Below are positions 40,838-50,029 of a DNA stretch of 52,735 bases, one piece after another. The notes below the pieces were generated by a model. The model searched no databases. It saw nothing but the letters and a program-made list of their open reading frames with translations, and had not been told where the DNA came from. The DNA is from Candidatus Latescibacter sp. (GTDB lineage Bacteria; Latescibacterota; Latescibacteria; Latescibacterales; Latescibacteraceae): positions 1 to 52,735 of the forward strand of contig JAUYCD010000020.1 of the NCBI GenBank assembly GCA_030692375.1, written 5' to 3'. The translations under genes were made by a program, and so were the position numbers. The number at the start of each line of letters is the position of its first letter. The first letter of the stretch is position 1.

Positions 40838-43525
40838 GTGGGCGCCGCCGATATAGATAAAATTTACAATTCCAAAACAGTCGAAGAAAAATGGCTGGAA
40901 TTCTGGGGAAAAAACGGGTTCGGTCATGCGGCGCCGGGGACCGGGAAAAAATCCTATTCCATCGTTATTCCTCCTCCGAATGTTACCGCAGTGCTTCATC
41001 TGGGACATGCCCTGAACAATACCATCCAGGATATTCTCATCCGTTTGAAAAGAATGCAGGGTTTTGAGAGCGAATGGATGCCGGGAACAGATCATGCCGG
41101 CATCGCCACCCAGAACGTAGTGGAACGGAAAATCTCCTCCGAGATGGGAAAAACCCGCCAGGAATTGGGCCGCGAGGCCTTTATCCGCGAAGTATGGAAA
41201 TTCAGGGAAGAGACCGGCGGCGTCATCATCAAGCAGCTCAAGCGGATGGGCTGTTCCTGTGACTGGGAGCGTGAGCGGTTCACCATGGATGAGGGACTTT
41301 CACGGGCGGTGACAGAGGTATTTGTCCGCCTCTACGAAAAAGGGCTTATCTACCGCGGCAAGTATATTATCAACTGGTGCCCGCGCTGCCAGACCGCTCT
41401 CTCGGATGAGGAAGCCGAACACGAAGAACGCTCCGGGCATCTCTGGTATATCCGCTATCCGGCTAAAGACGGCTCTGAGGGGATCGTGGTTGCTACAACA
41501 CGGCCGGAAACCATGCTCGGAGATGTGGCGGTGGCGGTGAATCCCGCAGACCGGCGCTATAGCCATTTTTTGGGGAAAACACTGATTCTGCCCCTGGTCG
41601 GCCGTGAGATACCGGTAATCGCCGATGATTTCGTGGACCCGGCTTTCGGCACCGGGGCGGTCAAAGTCACCCCGGCCCATGATCCGAACGACTTCGAGAT
41701 CGGTCTCCGTCACCACCTGGAGCCGGTTACCGTCATGCACGGCGACGGCACCATGAACGCCCACACTGGGACCGAATTCGATGGCCTTACCCGTGAGGCG
41801 GCGCGGAAGAAGGCGGTTGAAATGCTAACCGGCCTCGGCCTCCTGGTCAAAGTGGAGGATCACCGTCATGCGGTGGGGCACTGCTATCGCTGCCATACCG
41901 TTACCGAGCCGTATCTTTCAAACCAGTGGTTTGTCCGTATGAAAACCCTTGCCAGGCCCGCGATAGAAGCGGTAAACGACGGCCGTATCGCTTTCTATCC
42001 CGAGCGCTGGACCAAAGTATACCTGGGCTGGATGGAGAATATAAGAGACTGGTGCATATCCCGTCAGCTCTGGTGGGGGCATCGGATTCCGGTATATTAC
42101 TGCGGGCAATGCGGTGAGGTCATGGTTTCAAAGACTCCGGTGACCGAGTGCACGAAGTGCCGGAGCGCCGATGTGGTTCAGGACCCCGATGTCCTCGATA
42201 CCTGGTTCAGCTCCTGGCTGTGGCCGTTCTCCACTTTCGGCTGGCCGGAAGACACCCCCGATCTGCGTACTTTCTATCCCACCAGCACACTTTCTACCGC
42301 GCCGGAGATCATCTTTTTCTGGGTGGCGAGGATGATCATGGCGGGAATGGAATTCATGGGGGACATCCCCTTCTCCAAGGTGTATCTCCACGGCACAGTA
42401 CGGGATGAACAGGGACGGAAGATGTCCAAATCGCTCGGAAACGGAGTCGACCCTCTCGAAGTTATCGAGACCCACGGCGCCGATGCCCTGAGGTTCAGCA
42501 TGATTATCATTACGGCGCAGGGGCAGGATGTGTTCATCTCCTATGCCGGGAAGAGCGGGAAAAAGAAGGAGCACAACACTTTCGATATCGGCCGGAACTT
42601 TGCCAATAAAATCTGGAATGCGGCCCGTCTCATCCTGACATTCTCCGGCGGTTCAATAGGGCGGACCGATGCAGTAAAACCGGATTTAGCCGATACATGG
42701 ATAAAGTCCCGGTACAATCGCGAAGTGATATATGTGACTCAAATGCTGGAAAACTTTAAATTCAATGAAGCCGCTCAGACCATGTATCATTTCATCTGGC
42801 ATGATTTCTGCGACTGGTATCTGGAGATCATCAAGCCCCGTGTGGCCCGCGGGGGTGATGAAAAAACGTTCGTGCTTCGGAACGCGGCGGAGATTCTGGC
42901 AGGAAGCATGCAGCTTCTCCACCCGATCATGCCTTTTATTACCGAGGAAATCTGGCAGCTTCTCACCGGGCTTTTGGGTGAAAAACCGGCGAAGAGCATT
43001 ATGGTCTCGAAGTGGCCGGATGTTAAAATGCATATAATCGACCCGGATATCGAGCGTGAGATGGAGATGGTGCAATCTCTCATCAGCGCCATCCGCACCA
43101 TCCGAAACGAGATGAATGTCCCTCCGGGTGAAAAGGCCGAGGTGATCGTGGTTCCGGCGGATGAAAAGGCAAAGCGCATTCTAGAGGAAAATATTGCCTA
43201 TATTCTGGATCTGGCCGCGGTGAAGCATATCACCTTTACCGGAGAGTCCGCCCGGCCGCCTAAATCGGCGGCAGGAATCAGCGATAAAAATGAAGTGTTC
43301 GTTCTCCTCGAAGGGCTTGTGGACTTCGACCGTGAACGGGCGCGGCTTTCCAAAGAGATCGAGAGACGCCGTAATTTCATCGCCTCCATCGAGACAAAAC
43401 TGGCGAACGAAAACTTTCTCTCCCGGGCGCCGAAGGACATTATCGAACAGGAGCGCCGCAAGGGAAACGATACGCGTGAAGAAATGAAAAAACTGATTGC
43501 CAACCTTGAAGCTCTCGGAGACTGA
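40838..43525 (+). CDS. valS: Valyl-tRNA synthetase
   Basis: A class I synthetase of 895 residues that charges tRNA-Val. HLGH is at residues 54-57 within PPPNVTAVLHLGHALN; the CP1 editing domain (TTRPETMLGDVAVAVNP, VKVTPAHDPNDFEIG) follows; the WCISRQLWWGHRIPVYYC segment, a zinc-binding-like C-x2-C pair (CGQCG and CTKC) and K528MSKS come next. The anticodon-binding helical domain and the C-terminal coiled coil typical of ValS (LVDFDRERARLSKEIERRRNFIASIETKLANENFLSRAP) complete it. The GTG start has a GGGGGG run nine bases upstream. Asp in the PPNVT pocket region and the C-terminal coiled coil favour ValS over IleS. Confidence 0.97.
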   Translation: MGAADIDKIYNSKTVEEKWLEFWGKNGFGHAAPGTGKKSYSIVIPPPNVTAVLHLGHALNNTIQDILIRLKRMQGFESEWMPGTDHAGIATQNVVERKISSEMGKTRQELGREAFIREVWKFREETGGVIIKQLKRMGCSCDWERERFTMDEGLSRAVTEVFVRLYEKGLIYRGKYIINWCPRCQTALSDEEAEHEERSGHLWYIRYPAKDGSEGIVVATTRPETMLGDVAVAVNPADRRYSHFLGKTLILPLVGREIPVIADDFVDPAFGTGAVKVTPAHDPNDFEIGLRHHLEPVTVMHGDGTMNAHTGTEFDGLTREAARKKAVEMLTGLGLLVKVEDHRHAVGHCYRCHTVTEPYLSNQWFVRMKTLARPAIEAVNDGRIAFYPERWTKVYLGWMENIRDWCISRQLWWGHRIPVYYCGQCGEVMVSKTPVTECTKCRSADVVQDPDVLDTWFSSWLWPFSTFGWPEDTPDLRTFYPTSTLSTAPEIIFFWVARMIMAGMEFMGDIPFSKVYLHGTVRDEQGRKMSKSLGNGVDPLEVIETHGADALRFSMIIITAQGQDVFISYAGKSGKKKEHNTFDIGRNFANKIWNAARLILTFSGGSIGRTDAVKPDLADTWIKSRYNREVIYVTQMLENFKFNEAAQTMYHFIWHDFCDWYLEIIKPRVARGGDEKTFVLRNAAEILAGSMQLLHPIMPFITEEIWQLLTGLLGEKPAKSIMVSKWPDVKMHIIDPDIEREMEMVQSLISAIRTIRNEMNVPPGEKAEVIVVPADEKAKRILEENIAYILDLAAVKHITFTGESARPPKSAAGISDKNEVFVLLEGLVDFDRERARLSKEIERRRNFIASIETKLANENFLSRAPKDIIEQERRKGNDTREEMKKLIANLEALGD

Positions 43526-43527
43526 CC

Positions 43528-44226
43528 GTGGAGACCTTTTTGCTGCTGCTTCTCCTGGGGGGCATCGTATCCATGGACACCACCAGCGGGCCACAGGTGA
43601 TGGTATCCGAACCGCTGGTATCCTGCTCCCTTCTGGGAATTCTTCTCGGCATGCCCGTTATCGGTCTCCTGATGGGGATAGTGTTCCAGCTCCTTTGGTT
43701 CGATTACATGCCCCTCGGGGCGGTGCGACTCACCGATAACAATATGGCTTCCTTTATTTCCACCGCTTCGCTTTTGACGGCTGCGAAAGTCTATGGTTTC
43801 GACAACACGATTGTGAGGGCGGCGCTCCTACCCGCCATGCTTTTCGGAATTGCGGTTGGTTTTTCAGGGCTTTACATGACAGTTTTCATCAGGAAAAGAA
43901 ACGGCATGCGCAGCGAAGAGATCGTCTCCGGTCTGGAACGCGGCGAGAGGCCCTCTCTAGGGATGAAGCACGTTTTCGGAATCGGGACGTGTTTCCTTAA
44001 AGGTGTTCTGATGGCTTTGGTGTTTGTACCGGTTGGAGCGTATTTATGCGGTTTGGTGAGGCATTTGCCGTTCAAAGCGGTCCATGTTCTCGTGGTGGGG
44101 TCGTACATCATCTGGGGTACGGTTGCCGCATCAGCCCTCCATTTTTACTGGCAATACAACAAAAAAAGGTATTTCCTTATCGGTTCGATAGGCGGATTCC
44201 TATGGCTTTTGGTAAACGTGATATGA
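43528..44226 (+). CDS. PTS mannose-family EIIC component
   Basis: A 232-residue membrane protein of the mannose/fructose/sorbose PTS IIC family, starting METFLLLLLLGGIVSMDTTSGPQVMVSEPLVSCSLLGILLGMPVIGLLMGIVFQLLW, with about six helices. It forms the sugar channel with EIID. The start is GTG, two bases after the valS stop, so it may be co-transcribed with valS. It is somewhat shorter than the usual 250-270 residues, but no core block is obviously missing. It overlaps the EIID gene by four bases (ATGA). Confidence 0.9.
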   Translation: METFLLLLLLGGIVSMDTTSGPQVMVSEPLVSCSLLGILLGMPVIGLLMGIVFQLLWFDYMPLGAVRLTDNNMASFISTASLLTAAKVYGFDNTIVRAALLPAMLFGIAVGFSGLYMTVFIRKRNGMRSEEIVSGLERGERPSLGMKHVFGIGTCFLKGVLMALVFVPVGAYLCGLVRHLPFKAVHVLVVGSYIIWGTVAASALHFYWQYNKKRYFLIGSIGGFLWLLVNVI

Positions 44227-44969
44227 AAAAAATTGGCTTCGCAGCTCTGGTGGAAATATACCTGCGAAGCTTTTTTGCTCAGGGATCTTTTTCGGGAAAA
44301 TACCGTCAGAACCTTGGTTTTGCCTGGTGCATCGAACCGGCGGGGAACTGCATTTGGGAGGGTGATGATGAGAGGAGGAAATTTTATCTCCGCCACCTTG
44401 AATATTTCAACGCCAACCCGTTCATGTTTCCCTTAGTCCTCGGTGCAGTAATAAAGATGGAGGAACGTTTCCGTGATGATGACGGTATAAGTGAAGAGGA
44501 CATTCGGCGTTTCAAGCTTGCGGTCGGGCAGGCGACCGGCTCGGTAGGGGATAGGTATTTCTGGAGAACTTTACGGCCATTTGCTGTTGTAATGGGATTG
44601 TTTTCATCGTATTTTTATGGATTATGGGGAGCAGCGGTTTTTCTGGCGCTCTTTAATCTTCCCCTGTTCTATTTAAAATGGCGCTGGCTTTTGAACGGAT
44701 ATCAACTCGGGCCACAGGTGGTGATAGAGATTAAGAATAGAAAGCTGGAGTCTGCGGTATCGACAATGGAGTTGCTCGGCTGTCTGGTTCTCCCCTATCT
44801 GACGGTAATCTTTCTGGCTCATCCTCCGTACAGGGCGAGCTGGATAACGGTGGGAGTTTGCCTGGTATTTCTTCTCAGCGTTTTCCTCTTCCGTAGGAAG
44901 CAGCCGCCGTCGAAGGCGCTGGTGTGGTCGGCAGGAGCCGCTCTGATTCTGGGAATGATTATATCGTAA
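44223..44969 (+). CDS. PTS mannose-family EIID component
   Basis: A 248-residue EIID protein: MKKIGFAALVEIYLRSFFAQGSFSGKYRQNLGFAWCIEP, then the family block RRKFYLRHLEYFNANPFMFPLVLGAVIKMEER and GDRYFWRTLRPFAVVMGLFSSYFYGLWGAAVFLALFNLP, with C-terminal helices. It assembles with EIIC in the inner membrane. The ATG at 44223 overlaps the EIIC stop; the frame is open further upstream inside EIIC but is not used. No EIIA or EIIB gene lies in the window, so those parts must be encoded elsewhere or the complex has another job. Confidence 0.9.
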   Translation: MKKIGFAALVEIYLRSFFAQGSFSGKYRQNLGFAWCIEPAGNCIWEGDDERRKFYLRHLEYFNANPFMFPLVLGAVIKMEERFRDDDGISEEDIRRFKLAVGQATGSVGDRYFWRTLRPFAVVMGLFSSYFYGLWGAAVFLALFNLPLFYLKWRWLLNGYQLGPQVVIEIKNRKLESAVSTMELLGCLVLPYLTVIFLAHPPYRASWITVGVCLVFLLSVFLFRRKQPPSKALVWSAGAALILGMIIS

Positions 44970-45015
44970 TGTAAAAAGGCAAAAACCTCCTGCCGAAGCT
45001 TTTTTAGGGGAGAAA

Positions 45016-45285
45016 ATGGTTGTTGAAAAGGTGGTATATATTCAAAACAAACTGGGAATGCATCTACGGCCTGCTACGCTCCTGGTCCGGGAGGCGTCAC
45101 GCTTCAAATCAAAAATAGAGCTGGAAGTGGACGGCACCCGGGTAAACGGTAAATCCTTCATGGGAGTGATGATGCTTGCCGCCGCTTACGGCAGCAAAGT
45201 GACCATAAACGCCACGGGTGAAGATGCGGAAGAGGCTGTGGAAAAAATAAAGGCTATTATCGACAGTAAATTTGATGAAGAATAA
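45016..45285 (+). CDS. ptsH: Phosphocarrier protein HPr
   Basis: An 89-residue HPr. The phosphorylated His is H16 in NKLGMHLRPATLLV, and the Ser-46 region reads NGKSFMGVMML, so the regulatory Ser is present. It accepts phosphate from EI and passes it to EIIA. AGGGGAG precedes the ATG. It lies 46 bases after EIID and 172 bases before ptsI, with a family A repeat in the latter gap. No HPr kinase gene is seen nearby. Confidence 0.96.
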   Translation: MVVEKVVYIQNKLGMHLRPATLLVREASRFKSKIELEVDGTRVNGKSFMGVMMLAAAYGSKVTINATGEDAEEAVEKIKAIIDSKFDEE

Positions 45286-45334
45286 AGCATGTATAGCTTA
45301 AATGGCATGTGAAAAAGTTGGCTTTATTATCATG

Positions 45335-45392
45335 TAGACCCTGAAACGAGTTCAGGGTGACAGCGTCATGCCGAACTTGTTTCGGCATCTAT
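45335..45392. repeat. Dispersed hairpin repeat, family A, copy 3 (short form)
   Basis: CCTGAAACGAGTTCAGG and ATGCCGAACTTGTTTCGGCAT are adjacent, without the CGTTCCCGCGAAGCGGCAA insert. The flanks ATGTGAAAAAGTTGG and TTTTGCAAAAGTC resemble the ends of other copies. It sits between ptsH and ptsI. Confidence 0.85.
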
Positions 45393-45457
45393 TATGAGCC
45401 TTTTGCAAAAGTCTATCATGTAAAAAAAGTTTTTCAAATACCTTATAAAGGTACAGG

Positions 45458-47221
45458 GTGACTTCTTTGGAAAAAGAAAAAAAACTCATATCTCGGGAAT
45501 ATACCGGTATTGCGGGGTCACCCGGCATTGCTATCGGTCATGCGTTTATCTACGACAGCGAGAATATCTGGATCGAGGAAAAATACATTGCCCCGGAGGA
45601 GATCGAACACGAAAAACTCCGGCTTCAGGAAACGCTCGCCAAAGTGGTCAGGGATATCAAGGAGCTGCGTTTCAAGCTTGAGATAAAAGCGGGTAAGGAA
45701 AATGCCAGCATATTCGATCCCTACATCATGCTCCTTGAGGATCCCCAGCTCATCGATGAAACCAATACGCTCATCGAGGAAGGCAAAAGCGCTGAATACG
45801 CCTTTTTCCGTACCACCCGCAAGATAATAAAAGCTTATAAGCGTGTCGAAGATGAGTACCTGCGCGAGCGGATCGGCGATATAACCGATATTCTTCGCAG
45901 GGTATATGTCAAGCTTCTCGGGAAGGATCATTTCACCCTTGAAAATATTGAATACCCGGTGATTGTAATAGCCAAGATTCTTAATCCCTCCGATACAGCG
46001 AACATGCACTCGGGGAAAATCCAGGCTTTTGTGACTGATTACGGGGGGAAAACCTCCCACGCCACCATCATTGCCCGTGCTCTTAAAATTCCCGCCGTTC
46101 TGGGTGCAAAAACCGCTTCGCTGGATATAAGCGCCGGGGATGCGGTTATCGTCGACGGCTCCAGCGGAAAAGTGTTTGTTAACCCGGATCAGAAAACCAT
46201 CGACCGCTACCGTGAGGAACAGAAACAGCTTGAACAGGACCGCCTGAACCTGCAGGATATCAAGGATCTGCCGGCGGTCACCACCGACGGCAGACATATC
46301 GCTCTTATGGCCAATATCGAATTTACCGAAGAGGGAGAAGCGGCGCTGGAAAATGGCGCAGAAGGCATCGGATTATTTCGCAGCGAATTTCACTACATCA
46401 TGAAAGATACTCTCCCCAGCGAAGAGGAAATGTATACCGCTTACAAGTCGGTGGCGGACAAGATGGCGCCGCGGCCGGTAGTCATTCGAACCTTTGACCT
46501 CGGCGGCGATAAGATTTCCTACCTTTCTCCCCCGGAACCGGAAGAAAACCCCTACCTGGGCTGGCGGGCCATTCGGGTGAGCCTCACCTTGAAGGATCTT
46601 TTCAAGATACAGCTCAGGGCCATCGTGCGCGCTTCCGCTGCACGGAATGTTAGCGTGATGTTTCCGATGGTTTCCAACATTGCGGAGTTGAACGAAACCC
46701 TGGCCATTGTGGAAGAGGTGAAGGAGGAGATCCGTAAGGAGGGCCGGGATTACGACCCCAATATGCCTGTGGGAGTAATGATCGAGGTGCCGGCTGCTGT
46801 GATGATCGCCGACCGCATGGCAAAAAAGGTGAAATTCTTCTCCATCGGAACGAACGATCTGATCCAGTATTCGGTGGCGGTGGACCGCGCCAACGACAAG
46901 ATTTCCGCGCTGTTCGAGCCTTTTCATCCGGGGGTTCTGAGGCTGATCCAGATCACTGCACAAGCGGCTCATGAGAACGGCATAAAAGTTGCTGTTTGCG
47001 GAGAGATGAGCGGCGATCCGGCAACCGCTCTTATGCTCATTGGGCTGGAGATCGATGAATTGTCCATGACCCCTTCTTTCATACCGGCAATAAAACGTCT
47101 TATCCGCTCGGTAAGTCTGGAGGAGGCGAAAAAAATCGCTGACCGGTCCCTTACCTTCGATACCGCCGAGGAGGTCAAGGAATTGGTGAAAAAAGAGATG
47201 AACAGGTTCAATATAATATAA
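45458..47221 (+). CDS. ptsI: PTS enzyme I (phosphoenolpyruvate-protein phosphotransferase)
   Basis: A 587-residue EI of normal length. The N-terminal HPr-binding helices precede the phosphohistidine domain with H201 in GGKTSHATIIARALKIPAVLG, and the C-terminal PEP-binding barrel carries GIGLFRSEF, FDLGGDKISYL, RAIRVSL, MFPMVSN, GVMIEVPAAVMIAD, FSIGTNDLIQYSVAVDR and the active-site Cys in VAVCGEMSGD. It transfers phosphate from PEP to HPr. The start is GTG, with only a weak AAAGG-like site upstream. The gene is separated from ptsH by a repeat but probably shares its transcript. Confidence 0.96.
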   Translation: MTSLEKEKKLISREYTGIAGSPGIAIGHAFIYDSENIWIEEKYIAPEEIEHEKLRLQETLAKVVRDIKELRFKLEIKAGKENASIFDPYIMLLEDPQLIDETNTLIEEGKSAEYAFFRTTRKIIKAYKRVEDEYLRERIGDITDILRRVYVKLLGKDHFTLENIEYPVIVIAKILNPSDTANMHSGKIQAFVTDYGGKTSHATIIARALKIPAVLGAKTASLDISAGDAVIVDGSSGKVFVNPDQKTIDRYREEQKQLEQDRLNLQDIKDLPAVTTDGRHIALMANIEFTEEGEAALENGAEGIGLFRSEFHYIMKDTLPSEEEMYTAYKSVADKMAPRPVVIRTFDLGGDKISYLSPPEPEENPYLGWRAIRVSLTLKDLFKIQLRAIVRASAARNVSVMFPMVSNIAELNETLAIVEEVKEEIRKEGRDYDPNMPVGVMIEVPAAVMIADRMAKKVKFFSIGTNDLIQYSVAVDRANDKISALFEPFHPGVLRLIQITAQAAHENGIKVAVCGEMSGDPATALMLIGLEIDELSMTPSFIPAIKRLIRSVSLEEAKKIADRSLTFDTAEEVKELVKKEMNRFNII

Positions 47222-47223
47222 TT

Positions 47224-47287
47224 AGATCCTGAAACGAGTTCAGGATGACAAGCGTATTGTGTCATGCCGAACTTGTTTCGGCATCTA
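47224..47287. repeat. Dispersed hairpin repeat, family A, copy 4 (short form)
   Basis: It begins three bases after the ptsI stop: CCTGAAACGAGTTCAGG then ATGCCGAACTTGTTTCGGCAT. The position is suitable for forming a hairpin in the 3' end of the ptsI transcript, but no T-run follows directly. Confidence 0.85.
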
Positions 47288-47365
47288 TTCATAAAAAAAT
47301 CTGTAATGTTGAAATAAAATATCCAAACTCCGATTAACACCAGAAATAGAAATGAAAGGAATCGC

Positions 47366-48532
47366 ATGAGGGGGAAATTCGTTTTTACATCCGAGTCTGT
47401 ATCTGAAGGACATCCTGATAAAGTAAGTGACCGTATATCGGACAGCGTTCTGGATGCTGCTTACGCCCAGGACCCCATGAGCCGAGTTGCCTGCGAGACG
47501 CTCTGCACAACCGGACTGATCGTTATTTCAGGCGAGATCACTACGAACGCCTTTATCAATTTCGCCGATGTGGCCCGTCAGGCCTGCCGTGAGATCGGCT
47601 ATACGGACAGCGACATCGGGTTCAACGCCGATAGCTGCGGAGTTATCGTGTCCATTCACCCGCAATCCCCCGATATTTCCCAGGGAGTGACCGAAGGGCA
47701 GGGCCTCTACGGGGAAATGGGCGCCGGAGACCAGGGAATGATGTTCGGATTTGCCTGCGATGAGACTCCCGAGCTTATGCCCATGCCCATCCAACTGGCT
47801 CACCAACTGGTCTATAAATTGTCGAAACTGCGAAAATCCGGGGAGCTTACCTACCTGAAACCAGATGCCAAATCCCAGGTTACCATCGAGTACCAGGACG
47901 GCAGGCCCCATCATGCGGATGCCGTGGTCATTTCAACCCAGCACAGCCCCGATGTTTCCCTTGAAACCATACGCAGGGACATGGTCAACATGGTGATCCG
48001 TGAGGTGATTCCCTCCCGTCTCCTCGATGACAAAACCAAGATATTTGTAAATCCCACCGGGCGATTTGTAGTAGGCGGCCCCCACGGCGATACGGGATTG
48101 ACAGGCCGTAAGATCATTGTGGACACCTACGGCGGCATGGGCCATCACGGGGGCGGGGCATTTTCCGGCAAGGACTGCACCAAGGTGGATCGCTCCGCAG
48201 CGTACGCAGCGCGCTGGGCTGCCAAGAACATCGTGGCCGCTGGAATCGCCTCGAGGTGTGAGGTGGCTCTCTCCTATGCCATCGGTGTGGCCGAACCTAC
48301 CCATATAAATGTAGACATGTTCGAAAACGGCAAGGTCGATAACGAGGTTCTCTGCAAAGCGCTGCGCGATTGTTTCGATTTCACTCCCAAGGGTATCATC
48401 GATTCTCTGAAACTGCGCAGGCCCATTTATGCCAAAACTTCCGCCTATGGGCATTTCGGACGCAGCGACCCGGATTTCACCTGGGAAGCGACAGATAAGG
48501 CCGAAGAACTGCGGAAAGCGCTGAAACTCTGA
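47366..48532 (+). CDS. metK: S-adenosylmethionine synthase
   Basis: MetK makes S-adenosylmethionine from methionine and ATP. Motifs in the 388 residues: [25 protein letters not shown] with the ATP-site His, GEITTNAF, the mobile-loop region [55 protein letters not shown] and [29 protein letters not shown] lies before the ATG. With ahcY next, the pair covers both ends of the methyl-transfer cycle. I saw no SAM riboswitch in the short leader, which is mostly the family A repeat. Confidence 0.98.
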   Translation: MRGKFVFTSESVSEGHPDKVSDRISDSVLDAAYAQDPMSRVACETLCTTGLIVISGEITTNAFINFADVARQACREIGYTDSDIGFNADSCGVIVSIHPQSPDISQGVTEGQGLYGEMGAGDQGMMFGFACDETPELMPMPIQLAHQLVYKLSKLRKSGELTYLKPDAKSQVTIEYQDGRPHHADAVVISTQHSPDVSLETIRRDMVNMVIREVIPSRLLDDKTKIFVNPTGRFVVGGPHGDTGLTGRKIIVDTYGGMGHHGGGAFSGKDCTKVDRSAAYAARWAAKNIVAAGIASRCEVALSYAIGVAEPTHINVDMFENGKVDNEVLCKALRDCFDFTPKGIIDSLKLRRPIYAKTSAYGHFGRSDPDFTWEATDKAEELRKALKL

Positions 48533-48536
48533 AAAG

Positions 48537-48674
48537 ACTTGTGAAAAACCCTGTTTAATTGATAGATGCCGAAACGGTTTTATCGTTCCCGCAAAGCGGC
48601 AACAAGTTCGGCATGACGTCATCCTGAACTCGTTTCAGGATCTAAATGACAATAAAAACAAACTTTTTCACAGG
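48537..48674. repeat. Dispersed hairpin repeat, family A, copy 5 (full length)
   Basis: The most complete copy: the left end CTTGTGAAAAA faces the right end TTTTTCACAGG, and both hairpins and the CGTTCCCGCAAAGCGGCAA insert are inside. The left flank CCCTGTTTAATTGATAGATG recurs inverted in copy 2 with one extra base. The ends make a mobile, non-autonomous origin plausible. Confidence 0.85.
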
Positions 48675-48685
48675 CCTCTGAAAAG

Positions 48686-48701
48686 TGTGATAGTTATCAC
48701 A
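48686..48701. promoter_or_regulatory. CRP/FNR-type palindrome before ahcY
   Basis: TGTGATAGTTATCACA is a perfect 16-base palindrome apart from the two central bases (GT) and fits TGTGA-N6-TCACA. It lies 63 bases before the ahcY start. It matches the site at 26310-26325 in all ten conserved positions. Confidence 0.6.
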
Positions 48702-48763
48702 GAAATTTACCGGGCGGCAGATTTCATTATGCATCTAACCGCATACCCTTTGAAAGGAAAACC

Positions 48764-50014
48764 ATGCCGTACGAAGTAAAAGACATAACCCTAGCGGACC
48801 AGGGCCGGAGAAACATAGAATGGGCGGAGCGTCAGATGGGGGCTCTTCTCAAAATCCGGAGCCGTTTTGAGAGTGAGAAACCTCTTGCAGGTCATCGTAT
48901 TGGTCTGGCTCTCCATATAACCAAGGAAACAGCAGTGCTGGTGCAAACGCTTATTGCCGGAGGAGCTGAGGTAGCCATCACCTCCTGCAACCCGCTCTCC
49001 ACCCAGGATGATGTGGCCGCCGCGCTGGCCGCAGACGGCATTGCCACTTACGGAGTCAAAGGCGAATCGGTCGAGGATTACTACCGGTATATCCGGGCGG
49101 TTCTGGATTTCAATCCCGATATTACCATCGATGACGGCTGCGATCTGGTTACCGCGGTCCATATGGAGAGGAAAGACCTGATCCCCGGAATGGTCTGCGG
49201 CTGCGAGGAAACCACCACCGGCATCATACGTCTGAAATCCATGGAGAAAGACGGCGCTCTTCTCTATCCTATCATCGCGGTCAATGACTGCGACACCAAG
49301 CATCTCATGGATAATTACTACGGAACCGGGCAGTCCACCATCGATGGGATTCTCCGGGCCTCGAACATCCTTATCGCCGGAAAAACCGTTGTGGTTGCCG
49401 GTTACGGCAACTGCGGAAAGGGAGTGTCGCTCCGGGCCAAGGGTTTGGGCGCCAATGTTATAATTACCGAAATCAATCCCTTCCGGGCGCTCCAGGCGGT
49501 AATGGATGGGTTCCGGGTTATGAAAATGGCCGAAGCCGCTCCGCTCGGCGACCTGTTCATAACTGTGACCGGGGATCTGCATGTGGTGGCCCTGGAACAT
49601 ATCCGAGCCATGAAAGACGGTGCGGTACTGGCCAATTCCGGGCATTTCAACAATGAGATAGATGTGGCGGGCATGGAGAAAACCGCTTCAGCCAAACGCG
49701 CCATCCGTCCTTACTTCGATGAGTACATCATCAAGGGCAAGGCGGTGTTCCTCTGCGGCGAGGGACGGCTGGTGAACCTTGCCTGTGCTGAGGGGCATCC
49801 TTCAACAGTTATGGCCATGTCTTTCTGCGACCAGGCGCTGGGAGTGGAATACGGCATCAAGAACCGCGGGAAACTGGCGCCCGGTGTGCACCGGTTGCCG
49901 GAGGAGGTGGACATGCAGGTGGCGAAACTCCAGCTTGATGCGATGAGTGTCAGCATCGACCGGCTCACCCCGGAGCAGATAGAATACCTTAATTCCTGGA
50001 AAGAAGGCACTTGA
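48764..50014 (+). CDS. ahcY: Adenosylhomocysteinase
   Basis: A 416-residue SAH hydrolase that splits S-adenosylhomocysteine into adenosine and homocysteine using bound NAD+. It has WAERQMGALLKIR, HITKETAVLVQTLIAGGAEVAITSCNPLSTQDDVAAAL, TIDDGCDLV, CGCEETTTGIIRLKSM, the NAD-binding VAGYGNCGKGVSLRAKGLGANVIITEI and GHFNNEID, and ends YLNSWKEGT. The length matches the shorter bacterial/archaeal form, without the 40-residue insert of the long forms. AAAGGA precedes the ATG. A CRP-type palindrome lies in its upstream gap. Confidence 0.97.
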   Translation: MPYEVKDITLADQGRRNIEWAERQMGALLKIRSRFESEKPLAGHRIGLALHITKETAVLVQTLIAGGAEVAITSCNPLSTQDDVAAALAADGIATYGVKGESVEDYYRYIRAVLDFNPDITIDDGCDLVTAVHMERKDLIPGMVCGCEETTTGIIRLKSMEKDGALLYPIIAVNDCDTKHLMDNYYGTGQSTIDGILRASNILIAGKTVVVAGYGNCGKGVSLRAKGLGANVIITEINPFRALQAVMDGFRVMKMAEAAPLGDLFITVTGDLHVVALEHIRAMKDGAVLANSGHFNNEIDVAGMEKTASAKRAIRPYFDEYIIKGKAVFLCGEGRLVNLACAEGHPSTVMAMSFCDQALGVEYGIKNRGKLAPGVHRLPEEVDMQVAKLQLDAMSVSIDRLTPEQIEYLNSWKEGT

Positions 50015-50029
50015 TCCGGGGTTTCTTAT

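Noticed and set aside
47288-47365. Possible SAM riboswitch before metK
   Set aside because: The free leader is under 80 bases, AT-rich, and shows no helix set I could match to any SAM class.
47933-48622. Minus-strand open frame of 229 codons
   Set aside because: It starts in a family A repeat and then runs antisense through metK; no protein-like features.
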